DNA of 64,000 nt from an uncultured Lachnospiraceae bacterium. Lineage in GTDB: Bacteria > Bacillota > Clostridia > Lachnospirales > Lachnospiraceae. The notes under the pieces are model-generated. The model had not been told where the DNA came from. It saw only the letters and a list, made by a program, of their open reading frames with translations, and did not search any database. The position numbers and the translations under genes were made by a program. Below are positions 33,210-42,010 of the stretch, piece by piece. The DNA lies in assembly GCA_910587155.1 (NCBI GenBank), contig CAJULA010000004.1, positions 124,001-188,000 on the forward strand, read 5' to 3'. Every line of letters starts with the position of its first letter. Position 1 is the stretch's first letter.

Positions 33210-34571
33210 TCAATCCTCCAGCTTATTCACCAGTTTTTTAAACAGATTCCCTCTCGCCTCATAATTGGGAAACATCCCCCAGCTTGCGCAGGCCGGGGAT
33301 AAGAGTACGGCGTCCCCGGGGCGGGCCTTTCCGGCGCTGATATCCATCGCCTCCTCCAGCGAGTCCGCCATCATAATATTGGTAAAACCATGCCGTCTGG
33401 CACAGTCCGCAATTTTTTCTTTTGTCTGCCCCAGAAGCACCAGCCAGGTTACTTTGCCGTCAAAGGCTTTGATCCATTCATCGTATTCACTGCCTTTGTC
33501 ATAACCGCCGCCGATCAGCACCGTGGGCCGGTCCATGGCCCGGATTCCCCGGATCGCCGCCTCCGGATTGGTGCCTTTGGAATCATTATAGTACGCCACA
33601 CCTTTTCTTGTGGCCACATATTCTATCCGGTGTTCCACAGCTTTGAACTCCCTGACAGACGCCGCAATCCGGGAAAGGGGCACCCCCATGCTGTGCGTCA
33701 TGGCAATGGCCGCCATCATATTTTCCGCATTGTGGATACCGGGCAGATTTGTTTCGCGGATATCCAGCACAGGTGTCGGCGCTCCCTCATCCGCCAGATA
33801 AATCTCTGTACCTTTCAGGTAAATCCCTGTTTCCAGTTCTCTGGCAGAAGAAAAATAAAACGGTGATGCACTGCTCCGCTCTCCCATGGCCCTCGTATAA
33901 GGGTCCTCATAATTAAGGATGCAGCGGCTGTCTTTCCCCTGGTTGCGTGCAATGGATTCCTTTACCGCCGCATATGTTTCCATCGTATGGTGGCGGTTCA
34001 AATGATCCGGCGTCACATTGAGCACGGCGGAGATATCAGGCCGAAACCGCTCCGTCGTCTCCAGCTGGAAACTGCTGATCTCCGCCACCGTCACCGACGC
34101 CTCCCCTGTCTGGGAGGCCACGGACGTATAGGGGATACCGATGTTGCCCACCACAAAGACTTCTTTCTGATTATCCTGCATGATCTTTCCGGTCAGCGCC
34201 GTGGTCGTTGTCTTTCCGTTTGTGCCGGTGATGGCCATCAGTCGGCCTCTGGCAAATCGGTATGCCAGCTCGATCTCTCCCCAGACGGGAATGCCCCGCT
34301 CTTTAAATTCCCCGATAAACGGAGTATCCACCGGCACCCCGGGGCTGACGATCACAAGCTGCGTCTGCCGCCGTACCTCCCCGGGCAAAGATCCCGTATA
34401 AATCCGCGCCTGTACATCCTCCGGCAGCTTCGCCAGAACCTCTCCGGGGCTCAGCTTTTCATTGTCGTCAAAAAGTGTGAGATAAGCCCCTGTATGCGCG
34501 ATCAGTGCGGCGGCGGCGATACCGCTGATCCCCGAACCGATAATCAGTATCTGTTTCTCTTTCAGTTCCAT
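33210..34571 (-). CDS. murD: UDP-N-acetylmuramoylalanine--D-glutamate ligase
   Basis: A 453-residue Mur ligase adding D-Glu to UDP-MurNAc-L-Ala. The ATP-binding loop AITGTNGKTTTTALTG is clear, with LNVTPDHLNRH, YNDSKGTNPEA and the C-terminal domain signature LLSPACASWGMF typical of MurD. It lies 22 bp downstream of mraY and overlaps the ftsW region. Confidence 0.96.
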   Translation of the reverse strand: MELKEKQILIIGSGISGIAAAALIAHTGAYLTLFDDNEKLSPGEVLAKLPEDVQARIYTGSLPGEVRRQTQLVIVSPGVPVDTPFIGEFKERGIPVWGEIELAYRFARGRLMAITGTNGKTTTTALTGKIMQDNQKEVFVVGNIGIPYTSVASQTGEASVTVAEISSFQLETTERFRPDISAVLNVTPDHLNRHHTMETYAAVKESIARNQGKDSRCILNYEDPYTRAMGERSSASPFYFSSARELETGIYLKGTEIYLADEGAPTPVLDIRETNLPGIHNAENMMAAIAMTHSMGVPLSRIAASVREFKAVEHRIEYVATRKGVAYYNDSKGTNPEAAIRGIRAMDRPTVLIGGGYDKGSEYDEWIKAFDGKVTWLVLLGQTKEKIADCARRHGFTNIMMADSLEEAMDISAGKARPGDAVLLSPACASWGMFPNYEARGNLFKKLVNKLED

Positions 34572-34593
34572 TTCATCCTCTTCCTTTCGTCCC

Positions 34594-35556
34594 TTACAGA
34601 GCCATCAGACCCACCAGGCAAAGCAGGGCCGTAACAATGGAAAAGACTGCCACAACCCGGGTCTCTGACCAGCCGCACAGTTCAAAATGATGATGAATCG
34701 GCGCCATTTTAAAAATACGTTTCCCGCCTGTCGCCTTGAAATAACCAACCTGCAGGATCACGGACAATACTTCCGCCAGATAGATAAATCCCACGATCAC
34801 AATAAAAAGCGGCATTTGCATCATATAAGCGCAGGAGGCCACAAAGCCTCCCAGCGCCAGAGAACCTGTATCTCCCATAAACACTCTGGCGGGATAGACA
34901 TTAAAGAGCAGAAAGCCGAGCAGAGAACCGGCTACCGCACACGTCACGGGATCAATGCCGCTGCCCGTACCAATGGCCACCACCGTAAAAAATGTGGCTA
35001 CCATTATGGTCACACTGCTTGCCAGACCATCCAGTCCGTCGGTAAAATTGGTGCCGTTGGCCGTGCCGATGATGATAAAAAACATAATGGGTATGTTCCA
35101 AATCCCGAAATCAAGATACTTTCCCGGGAAAAAGGGGATCTTCATAGCCAGGCTTACATCCGTATAATGCAGGAGATAGTAGGCAAAAACAGCCGTCACC
35201 GCAATCTGACCGCCCAGTTTCTGGATCGGTGTCAGGCCAAGAGAACGCTTGAGGACCACCTTGATATAATCATCCAGAAATCCGATCAGGCCGAATCCCA
35301 GTGTCAGAAACAGCACCGGAATGATTTTGGGATAACTTCGCACATAAGGCAGAGAAGTCAAAAGGACACTGCCCAGTATCAGGATACCTCCCATCGTGGG
35401 CGTACCTGTTTTTTTCAGATGGGACTGCGGGCCTTCCTCCCGCTCCGTCTGGCCCACATGGAGCTTTTTTAAAAAAGGAATAATCAGCGGTCCTGCTATG
35501 ACACTGATCGCGAATGCTATGATGACCGGCACTGCTGCCGCACTGTTGATACCCAT
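34594..35556 (-). CDS. mraY: Phospho-N-acetylmuramoyl-pentapeptide-transferase
   Basis: A 320-residue polytopic enzyme making lipid I from UDP-MurNAc-pentapeptide and undecaprenyl phosphate. Motifs include the KKTGTPTMGG loop, GFLDDYIKV (catalytic Asp pair), GTANGTNFTDGLDGLA, MGDTGSLALGG and APIHHHFE. The ATG at 35556 follows AAAGGA at 8 nt. An upstream GTG at 35583 is less likely. It follows a class B PBP gene by 41 bp. Confidence 0.96.
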   Translation of the reverse strand: MGINSAAAVPVIIAFAISVIAGPLIIPFLKKLHVGQTEREEGPQSHLKKTGTPTMGGILILGSVLLTSLPYVRSYPKIIPVLFLTLGFGLIGFLDDYIKVVLKRSLGLTPIQKLGGQIAVTAVFAYYLLHYTDVSLAMKIPFFPGKYLDFGIWNIPIMFFIIIGTANGTNFTDGLDGLASSVTIMVATFFTVVAIGTGSGIDPVTCAVAGSLLGFLLFNVYPARVFMGDTGSLALGGFVASCAYMMQMPLFIVIVGFIYLAEVLSVILQVGYFKATGGKRIFKMAPIHHHFELCGWSETRVVAVFSIVTALLCLVGLMAL

Positions 35557-35597
35557 ATCTCCTGTCCTTTCCGGCTGCCGCACCTGCCAGGCAGGGC

Positions 35598-37328
35598 CTA
35601 CCGTTTATAATCAATCTCTTCCATATAAGGAAGAATATTTTCAAAAAGCTGTCTGACCACGGGGGCGGCAATCTGTCCGCCGTAATACACCCCCTGCGGA
35701 TTATTGATGATGGCAAGCGCCATGACCTGGGGATTATCCGCCGGGGCAAATCCAAGAAAAGAAGAAATATACCTGCCGCTCCCCCGGGGAAGCGTCTGAC
35801 TGGTTGCCGTCTTGCCGCCGATCCGGTAGCCCTCCACAATGGCATTTTTACCGCCGCCGTTCTCAACCACCTGTTCCAGCATCATCTTCATCGTCTCCGA
35901 AGTCTCCGCTGAGACAATCCCTTCCCGCGTCGGATACTCAAAAATTTCCGGCGTCTTATCTCCCTGTCCCGAGGCCTTTACCGCGAAATGCGGGGTCACA
36001 CGCCTGCCGCCATTGACAAAGGATGCCACCGTTGTCATCAGCTGGATCGGCGTGATCTGGAAAGACTGCCCAAAGGAAATGGTGGCCAGTTCCACCATGC
36101 CGATATTTTCCTTCTTATGCATAATGGTGGCCGCTTCTCCCGGCAGGTCAATGCCTGTCTTTTCCAGCAGACCAAATTTCTTAAAATAGTCATAATACAG
36201 GGCACTTCCCAGCCGCAGTCCTACCGTGACAAAGACCGGATTGCAGGAATTCATGGTGGCATGGACAAAATCCTGACTGCCGTGACCGCTCACCTTATGA
36301 CAGCGTATCCTGCGGTCTTCCACCATCACATAGCCCGGACAGTGAAAGGTGTCCGTCGTATGCACCACCCCTGCCTCCAGCCCGGCCGCTGCCGTCACTG
36401 TCTTAAACGTGGACCCCGGCTCATAAGTATCATTGATGCAGCCATTGCGCCACATAAGATTCAGCGCATCCTGTTCCTGCTGCCCGCTCAGACTTCCGGG
36501 CTGTATTCCCTGCAGCGTAAAGGGGGCGTTCAGATCAAATTCCGGCACATTGACCATGGCCAGCATCTCTCCGTTCTGCGGATTCATAACCAGTATGGAG
36601 ACACTGTCAGCCTGTTTGGTTTCCATGGCCTGATACGCAAGCTGTGTGGCGTATTTCTGAATATTCAGATCCATGGATATTGTCAAATCCCGGCCGTCAA
36701 CCGGCTCAATGCGATTTTCCCCCGCCGCGTCCAGTTCGATGCCTCTGGCATCGGTAACGGTCAATATCGTTCCCGGCTCTCCTTCCAGTACGGAATCATA
36801 AGCGACTTCCAGGCCGATGATCCCCTGATTGTCTCCGCCGGTAAATCCCAACACCTTGGAAGCCAGCTCCCCATAGGGATAATAGCGTTTAAAGTCCTCA
36901 TCCACCTTGACGCCGGGCAGATTGTAATCGCGGATTTTATCCCCTGTTTCCTTTTCCACATTGCTCCGGATCCGTTCGATGGCGGATACCTTTTCCACCC
37001 GCTTACGTACATAGTCTTCTTCCAGAGAAAGCTCCCGGCAGAGCATATCTATGACCGATTCCTTATCTTTTAACTGGCTGTGTATGACGGAAATGGTGCA
37101 TACGGTCTTATTATCCGCCAGCACCACACCATTGCGATCCAGAATGCGTCCTCTGGCCGCCTTGATACTCCGCTCCCGCTCATGCAGTGCCCTGGCCTGT
37201 TCTCCGTAATACCCGGAGCGTCCTATCATCAGATAGGAAAGCCTTGCGGAAAGGCCCACAAAAGAAAACAGGAAGAGTACAAATGCCACCAATATCTTTT
37301 TCCGGTGAAATGTTTTGTTTTTTTCCAC
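35598..37328 (-). CDS. Class B penicillin-binding protein, SpoVD/FtsI type
   Basis: A 576-residue transpeptidase: one N-terminal membrane helix (about 11-32), a dimerisation domain with RGRILDRNGVVLA, and a transpeptidase domain with active-site Ser in EPGSTFKTVTAAAG (SxxK) and SCN in ATMNSCNPV. The third motif reads KTATSQ where KTGTAQ is usual, so the conserved Gly is Ala. It cross-links peptidoglycan with an SEDS partner, here probably the FtsW/SpoVE encoded nearby. It starts at a GTG. There is no PASTA domain, which argues against a typical SpoVD C-terminus. Confidence 0.9.
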   Translation of the reverse strand: MEKNKTFHRKKILVAFVLFLFSFVGLSARLSYLMIGRSGYYGEQARALHERERSIKAARGRILDRNGVVLADNKTVCTISVIHSQLKDKESVIDMLCRELSLEEDYVRKRVEKVSAIERIRSNVEKETGDKIRDYNLPGVKVDEDFKRYYPYGELASKVLGFTGGDNQGIIGLEVAYDSVLEGEPGTILTVTDARGIELDAAGENRIEPVDGRDLTISMDLNIQKYATQLAYQAMETKQADSVSILVMNPQNGEMLAMVNVPEFDLNAPFTLQGIQPGSLSGQQEQDALNLMWRNGCINDTYEPGSTFKTVTAAAGLEAGVVHTTDTFHCPGYVMVEDRRIRCHKVSGHGSQDFVHATMNSCNPVFVTVGLRLGSALYYDYFKKFGLLEKTGIDLPGEAATIMHKKENIGMVELATISFGQSFQITPIQLMTTVASFVNGGRRVTPHFAVKASGQGDKTPEIFEYPTREGIVSAETSETMKMMLEQVVENGGGKNAIVEGYRIGGKTATSQTLPRGSGRYISSFLGFAPADNPQVMALAIINNPQGVYYGGQIAAPVVRQLFENILPYMEEIDYKR

Positions 37329-37390
37329 ACAGGCCCCATAAAATCATTTTATACTATTTTATGAGAACACTGCCGTATTTATGTGTCAGA

Positions 37391-39640
37391 TCAGTCCATA
37401 AGCGGCACACTTTCCACGGCCTGCCCCGTCTCGGGATCTATCAGGATACCCGTCTCCGGTTCCACCAGATAGCCGGTCTCCGGATCGGTGACATACCCGC
37501 TGATGCGCTCCCTCCATTCCCGTTCTTCCTCTGACATTTCCTCTTCTGCGCCGCCCTCCCCGGCCGTACCTTCCGGCACGGGGCCGCCGGTAATATCCAG
37601 TTCTTCGGGATCCTGCGCCGCGCCTCCTCCCTCAGAGGCTCCGCCCCCGGAAGCATCTCCTTCCTGCGCGCCTTCCTGATCCTGTCCCTCCGCGGGTTCC
37701 ACACCCGGAATGCGCACGGCCAGGCCGCTTTCGCCCAGTTCGGCCGTCTCGCTTTCCGACAGCTCTTCCGTCATAAAGAAGTGCAGATACGGCAGGACTT
37801 CCGTCAGTATATTCTTGACAATGCGGGTGGCAAATTTCGCATCATCCTGCTTGGCGGCATTGGGTCTGTCCACAACCACATAGATGGCAATCTGCGGATC
37901 ATCCGCAGGCGCAAACCCAAGAAAAGAACATACATAATCCCTTTTGGTACGGGGCGCCATCTCTGCTGTCCCGGTCTTGCCGCCGATGGCATAACCCGCC
38001 GGCCGCGCGGTCGTTCCCGTTCCTTCTATGACGACACCGTTGCAGTAATCGACAATCTTTTCCGATGTGCTGGCGGAAATGGTCTGTTTGAGCAGCCTCG
38101 GCTCAATATTTCTGATCGTGGTGCCGTCAGAACTGAGGATCTTATTTACCATATGCGGTTCATAATAATAACCGCCGTTGACCAGAGAGGAAAACGCGGT
38201 GATCATCTCGATCATAGTCACATTAAACCCCTGACCGAAGGTGGCGGTGGCCAGCTCCGTCTCCCTCATAGTGGAAGAATTGTATACAAGCCCTGACGTC
38301 CGCGCTTCGCCGGCCAGATCAATATTTGTTCTCAGTCCCCAGCCAAAGCCTTCCTGAAAAGTAAGGAAATTATCCTTTCCGATGACCTCTCCCATCTGCA
38401 TCAGCGCCACATTGCACGATTTTTCCACTGCCTGCTTGACGGTCAGTGTGCCGTCTCCCCTGCGGTTATGACAATGGATCTTATGACCGCCATACCAGAG
38501 GAAACCGCCGCAGAAATACGTCTCATTGCCGCTCAGCCTGCCGCTTTCCAGCCCCATGGCCACGGTAAACGGCTTGGCTGTGGAGCCCGGCTCATACGTA
38601 TTGGAAATACAGAAATTTTTCCAGACTGCGTTCAGGTGGGTATAAAGCGTATCGTGATCCATGGCGTCAATGATCTGTTGGGTGATGACTTCGTCCGTCT
38701 CCTTCAGATTTTCATCCAGCGTATGCATCCCCAGAAGCACCTGCGGATTATAGATGTCATTGAGGTCAAAGGCCGGGGAGCTCGCCATGGCAAGGATTTC
38801 CCCGGTATTCACATTCTGTATGATACAGCCTACATTGTATGCCCCGTTGCCTTCCCTTACCACATCCTTATTTTCTTCATTGAACTCCCTTAAATATTTT
38901 TCCACAATCCCCTGGATATTGGAATCAATGGTCGAAACAATGGTATTGCCGTCTATGGCTGCCTTTGTCCTCCGTTCCAGTGTGGAATCATCATTAAGAT
39001 ACCCATATTCCCTTCCGTTAATTCCGTTCAGCGTATCATTATAGTATTCTTCCAGTCCGTAGGTCCCGGTATTATCCTTGCCCGTAAAACCGATGACATC
39101 ACAGGCCAGACTGCCATTCGGATAGACCCGTTCATACTCCGCTTCAAACCAGACGCCCTTGATGTCGGGATTGTTCTTCGTATCGTTCTGCAGTTCCACA
39201 AAAGGACTGATCTCATCATAGGAAAGCTTCTTGGCCAGTACCCTGTACTTGGAATCCGGATTGGCGGCCACAAACGAGCGTATCTCACTCATATCCAGGT
39301 CAAAGCATCGGCCCAGCGCTTCCAGTGTGGCCTCTATGTACTGCTCCTTTTCCGTCATCAGACTGACATCGAGGATAACGTTGTATACCTTTTCACTGAC
39401 GGCCAGCTTTGTCCCTTTGCAGTCCACGATGTCTCCCCGTTTAAAAGGAATGACACGGCTGTCATATCTCTGCTGAGAAAGCACCTGCCGCTTATATTGT
39501 TCCCCGTTATCCCGATTGATCAGGATCAGTCTGACACTTAATCCGACGAAAGCTGACAGTACAAACAAAAACAGTACTACCAGCTTCTTTTGCATCTTCG
39601 TTGTAAATTTATGACTTTGTATTATCTTTCTCACAAACAC
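37391..39640 (-). CDS. Class B penicillin-binding protein with acidic, ETG-repeat C-terminal tail
   Basis: A 749-residue transpeptidase. The membrane helix lies at about 18-38, the PBP dimer domain follows, and the transpeptidase domain contains EPGSTAKPFTVAMG (SxxK), EKSCNVALMQMG (SxN) and GGKTGTAEMAPR (KTG). After about residue 620 comes an unusual Glu/Gly/Ala-rich tail ending in three near-repeats of a DPETG unit. This tail would lie outside the cell and may contact wall or divisome partners. The start is a GTG at 39640 (another GTG lies 6 bp on). It follows ftsL and is probably the main septal PBP. Confidence 0.9.
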   Translation of the reverse strand: MFVRKIIQSHKFTTKMQKKLVVLFLFVLSAFVGLSVRLILINRDNGEQYKRQVLSQQRYDSRVIPFKRGDIVDCKGTKLAVSEKVYNVILDVSLMTEKEQYIEATLEALGRCFDLDMSEIRSFVAANPDSKYRVLAKKLSYDEISPFVELQNDTKNNPDIKGVWFEAEYERVYPNGSLACDVIGFTGKDNTGTYGLEEYYNDTLNGINGREYGYLNDDSTLERRTKAAIDGNTIVSTIDSNIQGIVEKYLREFNEENKDVVREGNGAYNVGCIIQNVNTGEILAMASSPAFDLNDIYNPQVLLGMHTLDENLKETDEVITQQIIDAMDHDTLYTHLNAVWKNFCISNTYEPGSTAKPFTVAMGLESGRLSGNETYFCGGFLWYGGHKIHCHNRRGDGTLTVKQAVEKSCNVALMQMGEVIGKDNFLTFQEGFGWGLRTNIDLAGEARTSGLVYNSSTMRETELATATFGQGFNVTMIEMITAFSSLVNGGYYYEPHMVNKILSSDGTTIRNIEPRLLKQTISASTSEKIVDYCNGVVIEGTGTTARPAGYAIGGKTGTAEMAPRTKRDYVCSFLGFAPADDPQIAIYVVVDRPNAAKQDDAKFATRIVKNILTEVLPYLHFFMTEELSESETAELGESGLAVRIPGVEPAEGQDQEGAQEGDASGGGASEGGGAAQDPEELDITGGPVPEGTAGEGGAEEEMSEEEREWRERISGYVTDPETGYLVEPETGILIDPETGQAVESVPLMD

Positions 39641-39675
39641 ACCCGCCGCTTTCTGTCTGAGTCTGCTGCCAAAGA

Positions 39676-40200
39676 TCAGCGGTGCTGTTCTGTGCCGGCT
39701 CCCGGAATCTCCGCCAGCTGTCTCACGTAATCGCTTCCTTCCGCAGAGTATTCCACAACCTGGCCCTGCGCCGCATAAGTCATCCCCAGTTCTTCAATTG
39801 CGATCCTCTTAATCTCTTCCAGATTCACACTGCTCTCGATCCGGCTGTATTCTTCATCATTCGATAATTTCAGGTCATTTAACTGACTTTCCAAAGCAGC
39901 AATATGGTTCAGGCTGTTGGTAATATCAGACTGCAGACGGATATACCCAAGCAGTACGGCGCCGGATATCATCAGGGCAAACGCCAGAAACAGCACATAG
40001 CCGGGATTCATGCGCATAGCCTTTTCCTGATTCTTTCTGATGGCGTAATTCGGCGTCCTTTTTGGTTTTTCCCGGATGGCTTCTCTTACATCCAGCTGCC
40101 TTGCCGTATTTCCGTACACATAGATATGATTCCGTGTCTGACCGCTCCCAGTACCTGTTCTTCTGCTTTCGTATGGACCTCTCTGATTTCTCACGGCCAT
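39676..40200 (-). CDS. ftsL: FtsL-like cell division protein
   Basis: A 174-residue bitopic protein: a basic cytoplasmic N-terminus of about 65 residues, one membrane helix (GYVLFLAFALMISGAVLLGYI), then an extracellular coiled coil (SDITNSLNHIAALESQLNDLKLSNDEE) and a conserved IEELGMTYA-type end. This is the FtsL/DivIC layout, a structural partner of FtsQ and the septal PBP. It lies directly after rsmH, the usual ftsL place. Sequence similarity in this family is weak, so the call rests on topology and position. Confidence 0.85.
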   Translation of the reverse strand: MAVRNQRGPYESRRTGTGSGQTRNHIYVYGNTARQLDVREAIREKPKRTPNYAIRKNQEKAMRMNPGYVLFLAFALMISGAVLLGYIRLQSDITNSLNHIAALESQLNDLKLSNDEEYSRIESSVNLEEIKRIAIEELGMTYAAQGQVVEYSAEGSDYVRQLAEIPGAGTEQHR

Positions 40201-40202
40201 AG

Positions 40203-41141
40203 TTACTCCCTCTTTTCAAATACTCTGAGTCTGGCACTCTTTGCTCTTTTATTTATCTCCTGCTCTGCCTCTGTCGGCAGAACCGGTTTTCTTGTTATCA
40301 TCTTCCCCACAGGCTTCCTCCCGCATACACAGACCGGAAAGTCCGGCGGGCAGATACAGGGGTTTTCATAACGGCGCATGGCCGCTTTCACGATCCGGTC
40401 TTCCAGGGAGTGGAAGGTTATGACACAGAGCCTTCCTCCCGGGTTCAACAGATCCGCTACCCGCTCCATCGTATCTTCCAGCACTTCCAGCTCCCGGTTA
40501 CAGGCAATGCGTATGGCCTGGAAGGTCCGCCTGGAAGGATGCCCTCCGCCTGCACGTACTCTGGCAGGTATGGCCGCCCGGATGATCTCACCCAGCTCCC
40601 CTGTGGTCTCGATGGGCGCCTTTTCTCTGGCCGCCACAATATGTTTCGCAATATTCTGCGCAAACCGCTCCTCCCCATAGTCGCGGATGATACGGAAGAG
40701 CTCCTGCATGGAATACGTATTGACGATCTCACGGGCAGTCAGTGTCTGACGCCTGTCCATCCTCATATCGAGCGCCGTATCATATTTATAGGAAAATCCC
40801 CGCTCCAGCGTATCAAGCTGATACGAGGATACCCCCAGATCAAGCAGGACGCCGTCCACGCCGCAAATCCCCAGCTCCGCAAGCACCCTGTCCATCTCGC
40901 AGAAATTGCGCCGCACCAGGCTGATCCTGTCCTGAAACGGAGCCAGCCTCTCTCCTGCCGCCAGGAGAGCCGCATCGTCCTGGTCAATCCCAATCAGTCT
41001 GCCTTCCCGCGAAAGCTGCCGGGCGATCCTCAGACTGTGTCCGCCGCCGCCCAGTGTCCCGTCCACATAGATACCGTCCGGACGGATCCGTAAATATTCG
41101 ATTGTCTCTTCCAATAATACCGATGTATGCCTGAATTCCAT
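40203..41141 (-). CDS. rsmH: 16S rRNA (cytosine(1402)-N4)-methyltransferase
   Basis: A 313-residue SAM-dependent methyltransferase acting on C1402 of 16S rRNA at the ribosomal P site. MEFRHTSVLLEE opens the protein, the SAM loop is DGTLGGGGHSLRIA, and LDLGVSSYQLD plus RTFQAIRIACNRELE and ITFHSLEDRIVK are characteristic. The start at 41141 gives normal length; the frame continues to 41192 without a suitable site. Second gene of the division cluster after mraZ. Confidence 0.96.
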   Translation of the reverse strand: MEFRHTSVLLEETIEYLRIRPDGIYVDGTLGGGGHSLRIARQLSREGRLIGIDQDDAALLAAGERLAPFQDRISLVRRNFCEMDRVLAELGICGVDGVLLDLGVSSYQLDTLERGFSYKYDTALDMRMDRRQTLTAREIVNTYSMQELFRIIRDYGEERFAQNIAKHIVAAREKAPIETTGELGEIIRAAIPARVRAGGGHPSRRTFQAIRIACNRELEVLEDTMERVADLLNPGGRLCVITFHSLEDRIVKAAMRRYENPCICPPDFPVCVCGRKPVGKMITRKPVLPTEAEQEINKRAKSARLRVFEKRE

Positions 41142-41196
41142 ACTGCTTTGTTCCCTTCGCAACTGCCAAGGAAGTGCTGATGAAGTCAGCATTTCC

Positions 41197-41638
41197 CTAT
41201 ATATTCAGTCCCAGATCCGCCATATGGCCGGCAACGGTATCCATATCTTCAAAGGATGCCACACTTTCCCAGCTGTCTTTGCTCCAGATCTCGATCCTGC
41301 TGCCCACCCCGACCAGAACGGCATCCTTGGTCAGCCCGGCAAAATCGCGGAGAGAAGCCGGCAATAATATCCTTCCCTGCCTGTCCACTTCCACACTGGC
41401 AGCTCCTGCCAGAAAGAAACGGACAATGGCTCTTGCATCTTTATTGGTAATTGGCAGTGATCTCAGTTTCTCTTCAAATGCAGCCCACTCTTTATTATCA
41501 AACACAAATAAGCACCCATCCAGACCCTTGGTTACAACAAATTCTTCTCCCAGTAAGTCGCGGAATTTGGAAGGTACGATCACCCTGCCTTTTGCATCAA
41601 TTGTGTGGTTGTATTCTCCCATAAACATAAGCTTCACC
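41197..41638 (-). CDS. mraZ: Division/cell wall cluster transcriptional repressor MraZ
   Basis: About 147 residues of two SpoVT/AbrB-like units, with MFMGEYNHTIDAKGRVIVPSKFR at the start and a second DRQGRILLPASLRDFAGL repeat. It forms ring oligomers and represses its own cluster by binding tandem boxes upstream. Exactly such boxes are visible at 41695-41729, and a promoter lies at 41739-41767. The start at 41638 follows AGGTG at 6 nt. Confidence 0.95.
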
Positions 41639-41672
41639 TGCCCGGGCAGTCTGCCACGGAAAGTGAAAGCAG

Positions 41673-41729
41673 CCACTTACTATCCATATCTTCTCCACTT
41701 CAAGCCACTTTTAACCACTTTCCACCACT
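41673..41729 (-). promoter_or_regulatory. MraZ operator: tandem AGTGG boxes
   Basis: On the minus strand the pentamer AGTGG occurs four times at exact 10-bp steps (41695, 41705, 41715 and 41725, plus-strand left ends), with a fifth at 41673. Four of the five lie between the promoter and the mraZ start. MraZ of E. coli and mycoplasmas is known to bind short G-rich direct repeats at 10-bp period, so autoregulation is very likely. Confidence 0.75.
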
Positions 41730-41738
41730 CGTACACTT

Positions 41739-41767
41739 ATTTTATCCCAGATCGGGTAGACTTACAA
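41739..41767 (-). promoter_or_regulatory. Promoter of the division/cell-wall cluster
   Basis: TTGTAA (41762-41767), 17 bp, TAAAAT (41739-41744) on the minus strand, immediately upstream of the AGTGG boxes. Confidence 0.7.
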
Positions 41768-41951
41768 GGGGAACTTATGTTTCCGCATCAGCGATTTTGC
41801 AGGAAAAAAGTAACAAAAACTGCATATTTGGGGCTTTTTTTTGCATTTTCGAACATAAATATTAAAAAATTATGAATAATTTTTTACATATTTGTTTTTT
41901 TCTGTAACATGAATGCAGTATTGCGATACGGATTTATCGCCCCCACCGCCC
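41768..41951. other. Non-coding divergent gap between mraZ and DAHP synthase genes
   Basis: This A+T-rich stretch contains no supportable gene or RNA. It separates the mraZ promoter (minus) from the DAHP synthase promoter (plus). Confidence 0.5.
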
Positions 41952-41980
41952 TTGCCCCATCTGCCTTTTTATATTATAAT
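41952..41980 (+). promoter_or_regulatory. Promoter of the DAHP synthase gene
   Basis: TTGCCC (41952-41957), 17 bp, TATAAT (41975-41980) on the plus strand, about 30 bp before the start codon. Confidence 0.75.
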
Positions 41981-42010
41981 GGGAATTACTGACACAGAAA
42001 GGAGACCTTT

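Noticed and set aside
35988..37073. 361-codon plus-strand frame opposite a PBP gene
   Set aside because: Antisense shadow of a gene with intact SxxK and SxN motifs.
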